A stretch of DNA of 53,007 nucleotides from Sulfurimonas sp. (GTDB lineage Bacteria > Campylobacterota > Campylobacteria > Campylobacterales > Sulfurimonadaceae). The position numbers and the translations under genes were made by a program. The stretch covers positions 1-53,007 of the forward strand of contig NZ_JAHYJB010000011.1 of NCBI RefSeq assembly GCF_019429335.1, given 5' to 3'. Under the pieces are notes generated by a model. The model searched no databases. It was not told the DNA's origin and saw nothing but the letters and a program-made list of their open reading frames with translations. Positions 1 through 8,024 of the stretch are shown piece after piece; the first letter of the stretch is position 1; each line of letters starts with the position of its first letter.

Positions 1-309
1 AGCAACAATTATGTACTCAATTTTTAAATACAACACACCATACAATTCTAAAAGAGTTTTAATCTCTAAATGATATTAAAACGGTTAGTTTTAACACTTG
101 TGAAAACAATGAGTTTTTAAGGAACACGACCAAATAATATAAGCTTTTTTATAGTGCTTATACCTTTGTATTTGATCATCTGAGTATTTATGCTTTTTAA
201 ATACTCAAATAATGAAACACATTATCTATGTCTATAAAAAATAGCTATTGGTTTAAGCTATTCTTTATAGGATGGTTATCTTATTTAGACATTATAGATT
301 TTTAATAGT
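1..309. other. AT-rich intergenic region at left edge
   Basis: No convincing gene is seen. The stretch is AT-rich and holds two inverted repeats: a perfect 10-bp stem at 181-190/198-207 and a longer stem at 232-270 (listed separately). It lies downstream of the leftward doxX gene; whatever is encoded to its left is outside the window. Confidence 0.6.
232..270 (-). terminator. Probable terminator of the doxX operon
   Basis: Fifteen-base arms (232-246 and 256-270) pair with one mismatch around a nine-base loop. Read on the minus strand, the inner stem AATAGCT/AGCTATT is followed directly by a run of T, as in an intrinsic terminator. It lies about 40 bp after the doxX stop codon. Confidence 0.55.
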
Positions 310-693
310 CTATTTTGCATTAAGTGCATATCTTCCGCTTCCGAACATAAATATCAGGATCGACATTACAAGATATAAAAATGGAAGTTCAAAAGCAGGT
401 GCGCCATGCTTGCCGAGGGTAAAAAGCGAACTTCCGTAAGCCAAAAATATTGCAACGCACATGTTAAACGCCAAAACTAAAGAGGCAACTCTTGCGTATG
501 CTCCAAGCAGAATTAAAATCGGCACTATAACCTCGCCGACATATACGCCGTACGCCAAAAACTCAGGAAGTCCTGCACTAACACTCAAATGTTTCACTCC
601 GCCTATGCCGTTGATTATCTTATCCACACCGTGGAATAGAACCATTACCCCCACACTCAGTCTTAAAATCAGTTTTGCTGTATCATCTATCAT
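310..693 (-). CDS. DoxX family membrane protein
   Basis: A 127-residue hydrophobic protein with about four predicted membrane segments. The N-terminus (LRLSVGVMVLFHGVDKI) has the arginine and phenylalanine-histidine-glycine pattern typical of the DoxX/DoxD family, whose small integral membrane proteins are often linked to thiosulfate or redox stress functions; the precise role here is unknown. The start codon overlaps the stop of the upstream small gene (ATGA), so the two are probably translationally coupled. The length is normal for the family. Confidence 0.8.
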   Translation of the reverse strand: MIDDTAKLILRLSVGVMVLFHGVDKIINGIGGVKHLSVSAGLPEFLAYGVYVGEVIVPILILLGAYARVASLVLAFNMCVAIFLAYGSSLFTLGKHGAPAFELPFLYLVMSILIFMFGSGRYALNAK

Positions 694-902
694 TTTTTTT
701 CCTCTGCTTTCTTTTTTTTCTCTTCTCTAAATTTACAACTTCCCACACTTATCTCTTTGCCGGTTTTTACAACCTCTTTTATATACTTTAACGTGCCCTT
801 AGGGTCTGCATCGCCAATCTCCTCTGTTATAACCTTTAACAGCTCCGCTTCGTTTGTTAATGTCCAATTTTTTTCATAACTGTACTGCGTCTCTATTAGC
901 AT
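690..902 (-). CDS. Small hypothetical protein coupled to doxX
   Basis: A 70-residue protein ending in a lysine/glutamate-rich tail (positions about 59-70), with one cysteine near residue 56 and no membrane segment. I do not recognise the family. It has an upstream purine-rich ribosome site (GAGGG) and its stop codon overlaps the doxX start by four bases. That coupling, rather than homology, is the main evidence that it is real. The region may encode a small soluble partner of the DoxX protein, which is inference only. Confidence 0.55.
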   Translation of the reverse strand: MLIETQYSYEKNWTLTNEAELLKVITEEIGDADPKGTLKYIKEVVKTGKEISVGSCKFREEKKKKAEEKK

Positions 903-1083
903 AATTCATCCCTCACTCTTATTCTCTTGCTTATAATAATATCTAAAAATTTAAAAATATAGTTTCTTTAAAACTGCAAAAATGCACTTCTACATGTAGA
1001 TTTTTTCATACACTTTTTACACAATATAAACTTAAGTAATCCTCAATATAATTTATTTAAATCAAAAAGAGAATATTTTTGGA

Positions 1084-1163
1084 TATAATTCGCTAAATAC
1101 TTTAGGGGACGGTGCCGTGTCAGACTTGACATGCTTGTATCAGCTCCTATTTAAAGGAAAACG
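1084..1163 (+). promoter_or_regulatory. Promoter and structured leader of the helicase gene
   Basis: A perfect -10 box (TATAAT, 1084-1089) is followed by a short leader of about 65 bases. The leader can fold into an outer stem (1103-1108 with 1144-1149), a small ACGG/CCGT hairpin (1109-1118) and a TGTCA-GACT-TGACA hairpin (1118-1131). The 3' arm of the outer stem (CTCCTA) can alternatively pair through TCCT with AGGA of the ribosome binding site (1155-1158), so two folds exclude each other. Regulation of the helicase through this leader is inferred, not shown. Confidence 0.45.
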
Positions 1164-2738
1164 ATGCAAGAAAATGCACAAACACAAATAGAAACAGAAG
1201 AAAAGTTAATCACATTTGATGATTTAGGATTAAAAAAAGAGATACTTAGAAGCGTCAAAGATGCAGGTTTTAAAGTTCCAAGTCCAATTCAAGCGGCAGC
1301 AATACCGTTTGTATTAGCAGGTCGCGACATTGTCGGACAAGCCCACACTGGTACAGGTAAAACTGCGGCTTTCGGGCTTCCGGCATTAAACAACATAAAC
1401 CCAAATGATGGTGTCGGCCTTTTGGTTATCACTCCTACTCGCGAACTTGCAACTCAGGTTAGCGATGAGCTTTTCAAATACGGAAGAAACATAGGCGCTA
1501 GAACCGTTACAGTTTACGGCGGCAGTTCTTACAACAGACAAATCGACCTTATAGAGAGAGGGGCAAGTGTTGTTGTTGCAACTCCAGGTAGACTTTTAGA
1601 TATACTTAAAAAGAATCTTTTAAAGAATTTTGCTCCTAGTATTGTTGTTCTAGATGAAGCCGATGAGATGCTTGATATGGGATTTTTAGATGATATCAAC
1701 GAAATCTTCTCATACCTTCCGTCAAACAGACAAACACTTCTTTTCTCGGCTACTATGCCAAAACCAATCAAACTTCTTGCAGAGAGAATTCTGGATAATC
1801 CTGAATTTATAAGTATCACAAAAGGTGAAACTACAAACACGGACATAAACCAAGAGTACTACGTAATTGATGAGCATGAGAGAGATGACGCAATCATCCG
1901 TTTAATGGATTCAGAAGGGTGCAGCAAGTCAATAGTTTTTTGTAGAACAAAAAGCGAAGTAGACAGACTCTCAAACGTACTTTCAAATGCAGGATATTTG
2001 GCAAACGGTCTTCACGGAGACATGGAACAGCGCCAGCGTGAGACTGTAATCAAAGGTTTTAAAAACAACGGAGTTAAAGTTCTTGTTGCTACAGACGTTG
2101 CCGCTCGCGGTATACATGTTGACAACATCTCTCACGTTTTCAACTACCATATCCCTTTTGATCCCGAGTCTTACGTTCACCGTATTGGTAGAACTGGACG
2201 TGCAGGAACTAAGGGAAAGGCTATCACACTTTTAACTCCGTTAGAATTTAAAGAGCTTCAACGTATTAAAACAAAAGTTGGAACTACTATAACTCACGCA
2301 TTTGTTCCAAGTAAAAATGACTTGAGAGCTACAAACTTAAAAACTATTGTTACTACAATCGAAGAGCAGAAGATTTACGATGAGGCACACCAAGTTCTTG
2401 ATATGTTAAAAGAGGATATCGATGAAGCGACGATTATGTTTAAACTTGTATCTATGATACTTGACAAACAGACTATCCAAGGTCCAAATAGTATCGGTAT
2501 TCCTGCTGAGAAACTGGCAGCAATACTTGATCGCGCTAGCAAAAGAGGCGATAATAGAAGTGGCGGTCGCGGCGGTTACAAAGGGACAAGAAGTCGTTCG
2601 GGAAGTGGAGACAGAAATCGCTCAGGAAGCGGCGAAAGAAGTTCTCGTCCAAGCGGCGGCGGTTACCGCGGAAACAGCTCTACTGGTGAAAGAAGTCGTC
2701 CAAGCGGAGATAGAAATCGCTCAAGAACTAGAGACTAA
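1164..2738 (+). CDS. DEAD-box ATP-dependent RNA helicase
   Basis: A 524-residue cytoplasmic RNA helicase that unwinds RNA duplexes using ATP. The order of motifs is complete: Q motif near residue 41, AHTGTGKT (motif I), PTRELA, TPGR, DEAD, SAT, and the C-terminal RecA-like domain ending with HRIGRTGRAG. After about residue 450 the protein becomes rich in Gly, Arg and Ser (RGG-like repeats), a tail type used for non-specific RNA contact in CsdA/DeaD-like proteins. The ATG follows AAAGGA. It is most similar in layout to CsdA/DeaD/RhlE-type helicases; I cannot choose among these names. It appears monocistronic with its own promoter. Confidence 0.93.
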   Translation: MQENAQTQIETEEKLITFDDLGLKKEILRSVKDAGFKVPSPIQAAAIPFVLAGRDIVGQAHTGTGKTAAFGLPALNNINPNDGVGLLVITPTRELATQVSDELFKYGRNIGARTVTVYGGSSYNRQIDLIERGASVVVATPGRLLDILKKNLLKNFAPSIVVLDEADEMLDMGFLDDINEIFSYLPSNRQTLLFSATMPKPIKLLAERILDNPEFISITKGETTNTDINQEYYVIDEHERDDAIIRLMDSEGCSKSIVFCRTKSEVDRLSNVLSNAGYLANGLHGDMEQRQRETVIKGFKNNGVKVLVATDVAARGIHVDNISHVFNYHIPFDPESYVHRIGRTGRAGTKGKAITLLTPLEFKELQRIKTKVGTTITHAFVPSKNDLRATNLKTIVTTIEEQKIYDEAHQVLDMLKEDIDEATIMFKLVSMILDKQTIQGPNSIGIPAEKLAAILDRASKRGDNRSGGRGGYKGTRSRSGSGDRNRSGSGERSSRPSGGGYRGNSSTGERSRPSGDRNRSRTRD

Positions 2739-2844
2739 AAACCGCTACAAATATTAACCCGAAATCTCTTTCTGGTTATATACAACTCCGTCTCTGCACT
2801 TAATACAAAAATCTTTATACTGTTTTGATATTTTTACAAATTCA

Positions 2845-3328
2845 TTGATAACTTTCAGAGAGTATCGGTCTAATTGTATCTCATGTGAAAACAAAAAGAG
2901 CGCAATGATGCTCTTTCTAACAAACAATCCTGATTTACTTATTGTAGACTTGAGGCTGGCTGATGGTGACGGCAAAGAGTTTATCAAACAGATAAGAGAG
3001 ATATCAAAGATTCCAATTCTCTTGCTCTCGGCGAGACATGACGAAAAAGAGATAATCGCCGCACTTGATTTTGGAGCAGATGGCTATATTACCAAGCCGT
3101 TTTCTATCAACGAACCCATAGCAAGAGTAAGGGCAGAAAGCAATGATGAGAACATATTAGAGAAGATTGTTTGTCGCAACTTAGAGATTGATATTGCTTC
3201 AAGGGATATCTTTTTTAAGAGAGAAATGAGGCAAAGGCTACCAAAACGAGATGCAATACCTCAGAACCTATGTAGATACTCTAAGAAAAAAGATAGAAGA
3301 GAGTAGCACAAGACCCTTGCTGTTTTAA
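2845..3328 (+). pseudogene. Degenerate KdpE-like response regulator
   Basis: The reading frame begins inside a receiver domain, with no N-terminal acidic pair. It keeps the phosphoacceptor region (LLIVDLRLADGDG) and the conserved lysine (YITKPFS). It then enters the linker (NLEIDIASRDIFF) and loses frame near 3225. Another frame at 3251-3328 encodes the end of an OmpR/KdpE-type winged helix (MQYLRTYVDTLRKKIEES). The middle of the DNA-binding domain is missing. So the gene has a 5' truncation, an internal deletion and a frameshift. No kdp transport or sensor genes are next to it, so it looks like a remnant of a lost potassium-response system. Confidence 0.8.
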
Positions 3329-3332
3329 AAAA

Positions 3333-3632
3333 CTAAAGAGGCGCTTTTGTAATGGCAGAGAGCTTTTCGTTAATATCAAAAATCCTTGATCTGATGTCTG
3401 TTACACCAAAACTTTGAACTCTTTTTGTGTGCATATCAAGATATGCCTCTAATGCAGGCAGATTTTCAAATACGTATATTCCGCCCGCCTCTTTTGTCTC
3501 TCTGTTCTCGGTCCAAATCTTCCAAATCAAGCCCTCCTCCTTAGCAATCGAGTGAGCCAAATCTTTAAATCCCTCCGCCATCTCTTCGCCTGTCGGGCCA
3601 TAATATGGGAAATCTATCTGTAAAAGCAGCAT
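3333..3632 (-). CDS. YdhR-like putative mono-oxygenase
   Basis: A 99-residue protein of the YdhR family, small dimeric ferredoxin-like-fold proteins annotated as putative mono-oxygenases with unknown substrate. The recognisable parts are the N-terminal LLLQIDFPYYGPTGEEM, the EEGLIWKIWTENRETKEAGGIYVF-type core around residues 33-57 and the C-terminal region that ends the sheet. The length agrees with the family. It is transcribed alone, convergent with the broken response-regulator gene; the upstream gap is shared with the divergent HIT gene. Confidence 0.8.
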   Translation of the reverse strand: MLLLQIDFPYYGPTGEEMAEGFKDLAHSIAKEEGLIWKIWTENRETKEAGGIYVFENLPALEAYLDMHTKRVQSFGVTDIRSRIFDINEKLSAITKAPL

Positions 3633-3737
3633 TGTTATTCCTTTTTCAAAACAGTACCAAATTTAGACCTAAATAGCCATAAATGAAGAGGTGTCATACA
3701 AATAAATCTGATATAATTTGCCAAAAAAAGAGAAAAA

Positions 3738-4103
3738 ATGATTATCTATGAAGAGAGTGAACTATATATTGAGAAAGAGCAGAGCGAAATTCCGTGGCTG
3801 AAAATCTTCACAAAAGAGCCTTTCTTAGAGCTAGGCGATGTTCCAAAAGAGCTACGCACGAGACTTTGGGAGGTTTTTGACGTTATAGAGCATGAAATGA
3901 GAGAGTATTACAATCCCAAAAAAATAAATATGGCATCTTTTGCAAATATGCTTCCAAGAGTTCATATACATGTAATGGCGCGATTTGAGAATGACAGCTA
4001 CTTTCCAAACCCGATGTGGGGAGAAAAAGTGAGAGAGTCGAAGTTGAATCTACCGAACGAGGAAGAGTTTTTTAAAAGAGTTAGAGAAGCTCTTCATAAA
4101 TAA
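3738..4103 (+). CDS. HIT-like nucleotide-binding protein
   Basis: A 121-residue protein with the HIT signature near residues 74-80 (RVHIHVMARF), in which the histidine triad binds the phosphates of nucleotide substrates such as diadenosine polyphosphates. The motif is reduced: two histidines separated by one residue are clear and the third position is not histidine, so catalytic activity is uncertain. The N-terminal YEESELYIEKEQSEIPWLKIF matches the HIT beta-hairpin region. A canonical -10-like box (TATAAT) lies about 25 bp upstream of the ATG. Confidence 0.75.
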   Translation: MIIYEESELYIEKEQSEIPWLKIFTKEPFLELGDVPKELRTRLWEVFDVIEHEMREYYNPKKINMASFANMLPRVHIHVMARFENDSYFPNPMWGEKVRESKLNLPNEEEFFKRVREALHK

Positions 4104-4148
4104 TTTTTAACCTAAGCTCACTCACTTGAGTCTAGCCGTGGGTGCCCC

Positions 4149-4166
4149 AAAATAGAAAACTATTTT
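4149..4166. terminator. AT-rich stem-loop after the HIT gene
   Basis: A perfect seven-base stem (AAAATAG / CTATTTT) closes an AAAA loop 45 bp beyond the HIT gene stop. It could end transcription in either direction, but it is weak in GC pairs. Confidence 0.35.
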
Positions 4167-4256
4167 GACCCTTCGGTTGCAGAATCGTTCGTTTAGCTTG
4201 TTTTAAAAATATATTTGAATGTGATTTTACAAAGCAATTTCTGTATAAATAAAATA

Positions 4257-4367
4257 GATAATTTTGTTCTAGTTTGAGGCGGGATTTAATTTTTTTTGAG
4301 GAGTTTACTTATTGTAAATGACGAAAAATAAAACTAAAGCCCAACGCTAAAATCGGACAAAAGTATC
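4257..4367. repeat. 111-bp imperfect palindrome between convergent genes
   Basis: The two halves of this non-coding stretch are related as inverted repeats: the left arm starting GATAATTTTGTTC and the reverse complement of the right arm starting GATACTTTTGTCC match for much of their length. The centre is a small hairpin TTTAC-TTATT-GTAAA (4304-4318). It fills the gap between the HIT gene and fabH, which converge. It may be a decayed miniature mobile element or a double-sided terminator; the sequence alone does not decide. Confidence 0.6.
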
Positions 4368-4379
4368 ATTTTAGAAGAG

Positions 4380-5381
4380 TTATTTTTTAACTGGGGAGAA
4401 TGGGACTAGAGCCGAACCCCACGTTAGTCCCCCTCCAAAAGCATCAAGCAGCATTAGCTCGCCGTCTTGCAATCTTCCACTCTCATAAATATCATTTATC
4501 GCCATTGGAATAGAAGCGCCTGAAGTATTTCCATACTTCTCAACAGTTAAAACAACCTGCTTATCATCCAATTTTAAAGCATCGCCTACGGCTTTTATAA
4601 TTCTAAGATTTGCCTGATGCGGCACAAAGTGTTTAACATCAGAAGCTTGGATATTGTTCTCTTTTAAAATCTCTATAACATCTTTTGTGAGAGTTTTAAC
4701 GGCAACTTTAAAAGTTTCGTTTCCTTTCATCTGCATATAACAGCTTGTAGCTTCCTGCTCCAGAGCATCGTGTGCAGAACCGCTTCCGCCGTTTGGCGAC
4801 ATAAGCAAGTCTGCAAATTCACCGTCTGAGCCAGTATGAATATCTATAATTGCTTCTTCTTTGTTATCTGTAGTGCTGATTACAGCAGCACCTGCCCCAT
4901 CGCCAAAAAGTATGCATGTTCCTCTGTCGCTGTAGTCGGTTATGGATGAGAGTTTTTCAGCACCGATTAGTAGAACATTCTTTTTCATACCAGATTCTAT
5001 AAAAGCTTTTGCTATTGATAAGGTGTAAACAAAGCCTGTACAAGCTGCAGAGATGTCAAATGCAGTTATATTTCCAAGCCCCAATTTTGTGCTGATAATA
5101 GTAGCGGTAGATGGCATGCAGAAGTAGTCCGGCGAGATAGTCGCGCAGATAATCATGTCTATTTGACTTTTATCAAGACCGCTTCTCTCAATAGCCAATC
5201 TAGCGGCTTTTACGCCCATATCGCTTGTAAACTCATCATTTGCTGCTATACGACGCTCTTTAATGCCTGTTCTTTTAGTTATCCACTCATCCGAGGTGTC
5301 AACCATTTTTGCAAGATCATCATTAGAGAGTACTTTGCTTGGAGCGTAAGCTCCAATAGAGCGAAATGCAGCATATGCCAT
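4380..5381 (-). CDS. fabH: Beta-ketoacyl-ACP synthase III (FabH)
   Basis: A 333-residue cytoplasmic enzyme that condenses acetyl-CoA with malonyl-ACP to start fatty acid synthesis. The catalytic triad is visible: Cys114 in SAACTGF, His255 in VPHQANLRI and Asn285 in KYGNTSGAS. The glycine-rich C-terminal [11 protein letters not shown] is also typical. The ATG lies directly at the end of plsX (the last base of plsX and first base of fabH are shared), which indicates translational coupling. It is the last gene of the yceD-rpmF-plsX-fabH cluster, a conserved arrangement linking membrane lipid and ribosome synthesis. Confidence 0.97.
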   Translation of the reverse strand: MAYAAFRSIGAYAPSKVLSNDDLAKMVDTSDEWITKRTGIKERRIAANDEFTSDMGVKAARLAIERSGLDKSQIDMIICATISPDYFCMPSTATIISTKLGLGNITAFDISAACTGFVYTLSIAKAFIESGMKKNVLLIGAEKLSSITDYSDRGTCILFGDGAGAAVISTTDNKEEAIIDIHTGSDGEFADLLMSPNGGSGSAHDALEQEATSCYMQMKGNETFKVAVKTLTKDVIEILKENNIQASDVKHFVPHQANLRIIKAVGDALKLDDKQVVLTVEKYGNTSGASIPMAINDIYESGRLQDGELMLLDAFGGGLTWGSALVPFSPVKK

Positions 5382-6379
5382 TACTTTTCCTTGTTTTTTA
5401 GCGTTTCAAGTCTTTCTACTATGTGCGCATTTACGCCCGTATCAACATAGCGAATTGCCTGAAAAATTGCATTTTTAATTGCTTTTGGATTGCTTTTTCC
5501 ATGGCTTACTATTGCGCAACCCTGAATACCGATAAGCGGAGCACCGCCGATTTCAGCATAATCCATCTGTTTTTTAAGCAGTACAAACACTTTTCTCATA
5601 AGAAGCGCACCCGTAATTGCTATAGGTGATTTTCTGATGTAATCTTTAATCAGTCCACTGATTGTAGAAGCAACACCCTCAGAAGCTTTAAGCACAAGAT
5701 TTCCGACAAAACCGTCACAGACTATAACATCGCAACTTGCATTGAAAATATCACTGCCTTCAACATTTCCCTTAAAGCCTTTATACTCCTCAAGAAGTTT
5801 AAATGCAGCTTTTGTAAGCTCATTGCCTTTTGAGTCTTCTTCTCCGTTTGCAAGCATACCGATTGAAGGTTTGTCTATCTTAAACATATCCTCGGCATAA
5901 CAGCCACCCATTACGGCAAACTGCGCTAAATGTTCAGGCTTTGAGTCAACATTTGCTCCGACATCAAGTATAACGGATCTGCGAGCGCTTTTTGTTGGCA
6001 TAAGTGCAACAAGCGCAGGCCGCATAACGCCTTTTAGTCGTCCAAGTCTCAGAGTTGCCAAAGTCATAGTTGCCCCACTGTGCCCAGCAGAAACTACACC
6101 ATGAGCTTCACCATTTTTCACAAGCTCTATAGCTTTATAAATCGAACTTTCACTTCTTTTTAGCGCATCAGTAGCCGCATCATGCATTGATATAACGTCA
6201 TCAGCTTCAACTATGGAAATCTTATCTCTATAACGTTTTGGTAACAGAGGTAAAATTTCTGATTTTTTACCTACAAGAATAGGAATGAAAAATTTTTGTT
6301 TGAGAGCCTGAATACAGCCTTCTATAATCGGCTTAGGACCGAAGTCCCCGCCCATTGCGTCAATAGCAATCTTTACCAT
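5381..6379 (-). CDS. plsX: Phosphate acyltransferase PlsX
   Basis: A 332-residue protein that converts acyl-ACP and phosphate to acyl-phosphate, the acyl donor for PlsY in glycerophospholipid synthesis. The start [12 protein letters not shown] is the family hallmark, followed by the SAGHSGATM and [10 protein letters not shown] segments and the C-terminal [11 protein letters not shown]. It is a peripheral membrane enzyme in other bacteria. The gene starts three bases after the rpmF stop codon and abuts fabH, so it is part of one operon. Confidence 0.97.
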   Translation of the reverse strand: MVKIAIDAMGGDFGPKPIIEGCIQALKQKFFIPILVGKKSEILPLLPKRYRDKISIVEADDVISMHDAATDALKRSESSIYKAIELVKNGEAHGVVSAGHSGATMTLATLRLGRLKGVMRPALVALMPTKSARRSVILDVGANVDSKPEHLAQFAVMGGCYAEDMFKIDKPSIGMLANGEEDSKGNELTKAAFKLLEEYKGFKGNVEGSDIFNASCDVIVCDGFVGNLVLKASEGVASTISGLIKDYIRKSPIAITGALLMRKVFVLLKKQMDYAEIGGAPLIGIQGCAIVSHGKSNPKAIKNAIFQAIRYVDTGVNAHIVERLETLKNKEK

Positions 6380-6382
6380 TGA

Positions 6383-6532
6383 CTATTTATACTCACCAGT
6401 CGTTGGGTTAATATGGTGTGGAAGCTTGTAAGTTCCGTCTTTATCTTTAACCGGACGAGCTAGAGAGATCTTATAGTGAGTTCTTCTTTTCGCTGCGCGA
6501 GAATGAGAGACTCTTCGTTTTGGTACTGCCAT
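6383..6532 (-). CDS. rpmF: Ribosomal protein L32
   Basis: A 49-residue basic protein starting [17 protein letters not shown], the diagnostic N-terminus of large-subunit protein L32. The middle ([13 protein letters not shown]) and the C-terminal [14 protein letters not shown] fit epsilonproteobacterial L32. It has no zinc-binding cysteines. The ATG follows AGGAATTT. It lies between yceD and plsX, as in many bacteria. Confidence 0.95.
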   Translation of the reverse strand: MAVPKRRVSHSRAAKRRTHYKISLARPVKDKDGTYKLPHHINPTTGEYK

Positions 6533-6588
6533 AATAAATTCCTTTCTTTTTTGTTTTGTTTATAGTGCAAATGAGCAAACCCCATCTT

Positions 6589-6634
6589 GCTACGCTGCCG
6601 CTATGGCACTTTAGTCTTGCCTCTTTCGAGGCAG
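6589..6634 (+). repeat. Dispersed hairpin repeat, copy 1
   Basis: A 46-bp stretch in the leader between yceD and rpmF matches a second copy at 27171-27216. It ends in a perfect six-pair stem TGCCTC-TTTC-GAGGCA (6618-6633), which on the minus strand has a GAAA tetraloop. In the other copy the stem reads TGCCGC-ATGA-GCGGCA, so paired bases changed together. It may act as an attenuator or be a small mobile repeat. Confidence 0.6.
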
Positions 6635-6643
6635 AAACCTTAC

Positions 6644-7024
6644 TTAAAACACTTCTTGTTCAGAAGCACCATTTTTCTTACAATCAAGGCAGCTGATATA
6701 GTCGCTTCTAATAAGTTCAATTTCGGAGTTCATCAACTCTTCTAGGTCGGCTATGGAATCTAAAGCTTCCACAACATCTAAAAGAGACTCTTCACTCTTT
6801 TGATAAATGCCATCTGACATGAAAAACTCTATATCCTCATCCACATCAAGCATAAACTCATTAGCACAAATGTCACAAACTGCATCAATTTTGCCACTTA
6901 ACTCTGCTTTTAGCAAAATTAATTTGTCGGCATCATACTGTAAATAACCTTTAAAAGTTATTTCATTAGACTTAACTTCAAAGTCCAACGGCGTTTTGTT
7001 GACTTTTTTAAGAGATACTTTCAA
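6644..7024 (-). CDS. YceD/DUF177 family protein
   Basis: A 126-residue acidic protein with two CxxC pairs (CDICANEF near residue 49 and CLDCKK near residue 114), a pattern of the YceD/DUF177 family. Members are almost always encoded upstream of rpmF and are thought to affect 23S rRNA or ribosome biogenesis; in plants and Escherichia coli the related protein is linked to 23S rRNA accumulation. The cysteines probably bind a metal. It sits ten bases downstream of ndk and 111 bp upstream of rpmF. Confidence 0.85.
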   Translation of the reverse strand: MKVSLKKVNKTPLDFEVKSNEITFKGYLQYDADKLILLKAELSGKIDAVCDICANEFMLDVDEDIEFFMSDGIYQKSEESLLDVVEALDSIADLEELMNSEIELIRSDYISCLDCKKNGASEQEVF

Positions 7025-7033
7025 CAGGTCTGC

Positions 7034-7447
7034 TTAAGAAATTTCTCTCTCAGAGAAAAAGAATGCAATTTCTACAGCTGCATTCTCGGCAGAGTCACTT
7101 CCGTGAACTGCATTAGCATCTATGTTTTCGGCAAAATCTGCACGAATTGTTCCTGCCTCAGCCTCTTTTGGATTAGTAGCACCCATAAGCTGGCGGTTTT
7201 TTATTAGCGCATTTTCACCCTCAAGTACAGAAACAACTACTGGACCGCTAATCATAAAATCAACTAAATCACCAAAGAAAGGTCTCTCAGAGTGAACTGC
7301 GTAAAAAGCTTCTGCATCTGCGCGAGAAAGTTGCATCTTTCTTGTTGCTGCTATTTTTAGACCATTACTCTCAAAACGATCTAAAATTTTACCGATAACA
7401 CCTTTTGCAACGGCATCTGGTTTTATTATTGATAGTGTGCGTTCCAT
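7034..7447 (-). CDS. ndk: Nucleoside diphosphate kinase
   Basis: A 137-residue enzyme that transfers the gamma phosphate from ATP to nucleoside diphosphates. It begins [13 protein letters not shown] and contains the active-site histidine in NAVHGSDS near residue 116, with the conserved [11 protein letters not shown] and GATNPKEA segments. I start it at the ATG at 7447, five bases after AGGAG; a TTG one codon earlier is too close to the ribosome site. It appears to be the first gene of the ndk-yceD-rpmF-plsX-fabH series. Confidence 0.97.
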   Translation of the reverse strand: MERTLSIIKPDAVAKGVIGKILDRFESNGLKIAATRKMQLSRADAEAFYAVHSERPFFGDLVDFMISGPVVVSVLEGENALIKNRQLMGATNPKEAEAGTIRADFAENIDANAVHGSDSAENAAVEIAFFFSEREIS

Positions 7448-7552
7448 CAAATCTCCTATTAAATATATAAAATTAGAGTGGAATTGTACCCAAAAAAGAA
7501 TTGATTTGAAGTTAAAAAGAGAAATTTGCCGATAAAGATGTTAAAGTGGATA

Positions 7553-7578
7553 TCACAAAGCGTAAAACTGCTTTGTGA
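7553..7578 (-). terminator. Stem-loop downstream of ferredoxin gene
   Basis: A perfect nine-base stem (TCACAAAGC / GCTTTGTGA) with an eight-base loop lies 12 bp after the ferredoxin stop codon, upstream of ndk. There is no long T run, so it may be a weak terminator or an mRNA 3'-end stabiliser. Confidence 0.45.
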
Positions 7579-7589
7579 ATTGATGTAGA

Positions 7590-7874
7590 TTAATCTACGA
7601 TAGACTTGCCGATTCCGCGCATGCTCTCTGGAATATCTTCACGGTGTGCCGGGCTTTCGCCTACAGCGTCCCAAGTAATACATCCCTCTGTAGGACATGC
7701 AGTAGCACAAGCCGGTTCGTCATGATGACCGACACACTCTACACATTTATTACCGTATACGTAGTAAGTTTCCTCACCTGTTGGGTTATCATCCTCATCT
7801 ACGATTGCCTCAACTGGACACTCATCAATACAAGCGCCGCAGTTGATACATGTATCGCCAATAATTACTGCCAT
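7590..7874 (-). CDS. 2[4Fe-4S] ferredoxin
   Basis: A 94-residue electron carrier. The first cluster motif is CINCGACIDECP (residues about 9-20); the second is the expanded form CVECVGHHDEPACATACP (about 48-65), with the eight-residue insertion and extended C-terminus seen in Allochromatium-type ferredoxins. Such proteins have very low potential and serve oxidoreductases such as pyruvate or 2-oxoglutarate:ferredoxin oxidoreductases. The ATG follows AGGAG. It is probably monocistronic, with hairpins on both sides. Confidence 0.95.
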   Translation of the reverse strand: MAVIIGDTCINCGACIDECPVEAIVDEDDNPTGEETYYVYGNKCVECVGHHDEPACATACPTEGCITWDAVGESPAHREDIPESMRGIGKSIVD

Positions 7875-7905
7875 AGGATTCTCCTGTTTTTAATATTTCG
7901 AAGTA

Positions 7906-7954
7906 AGTTTAACAGAAGATTTTTAAAGATAGCTAAAATATCTTCTGTTAAACT
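7906..7954 (-). terminator. Large stem-loop between metK and ferredoxin gene
   Basis: Fifteen bases (7906-7920) pair perfectly with 7940-7954 around a 19-base AT-rich loop. It stands about 70 bp after the metK stop and about 30 bp before the ferredoxin start, both leftward. It may terminate metK transcripts or, being within the ferredoxin upstream region, affect ferredoxin expression. No T run follows on the minus strand. Confidence 0.5.
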
Positions 7955-8024
7955 CCGATAAGCTAGTTTTGTTACACTTTATGGGTAAAAAACCAACTTT
8001 TATAAATTAGATTGATAATAGTTA

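Noticed and set aside
1097-1163. Helicase leader as a small SRP RNA or tmRNA fragment
   Set aside because: The GGAAGCAGC-type SRP core and tmRNA tag features are absent; it runs directly into the helicase ribosome site.
2754-2987. Minus-strand frame opposite the broken response regulator with an FCIKC segment
   Set aside because: The first half is antisense to the receiver domain; only the last 30 codons are outside it and no ribosome site or family is recognised.
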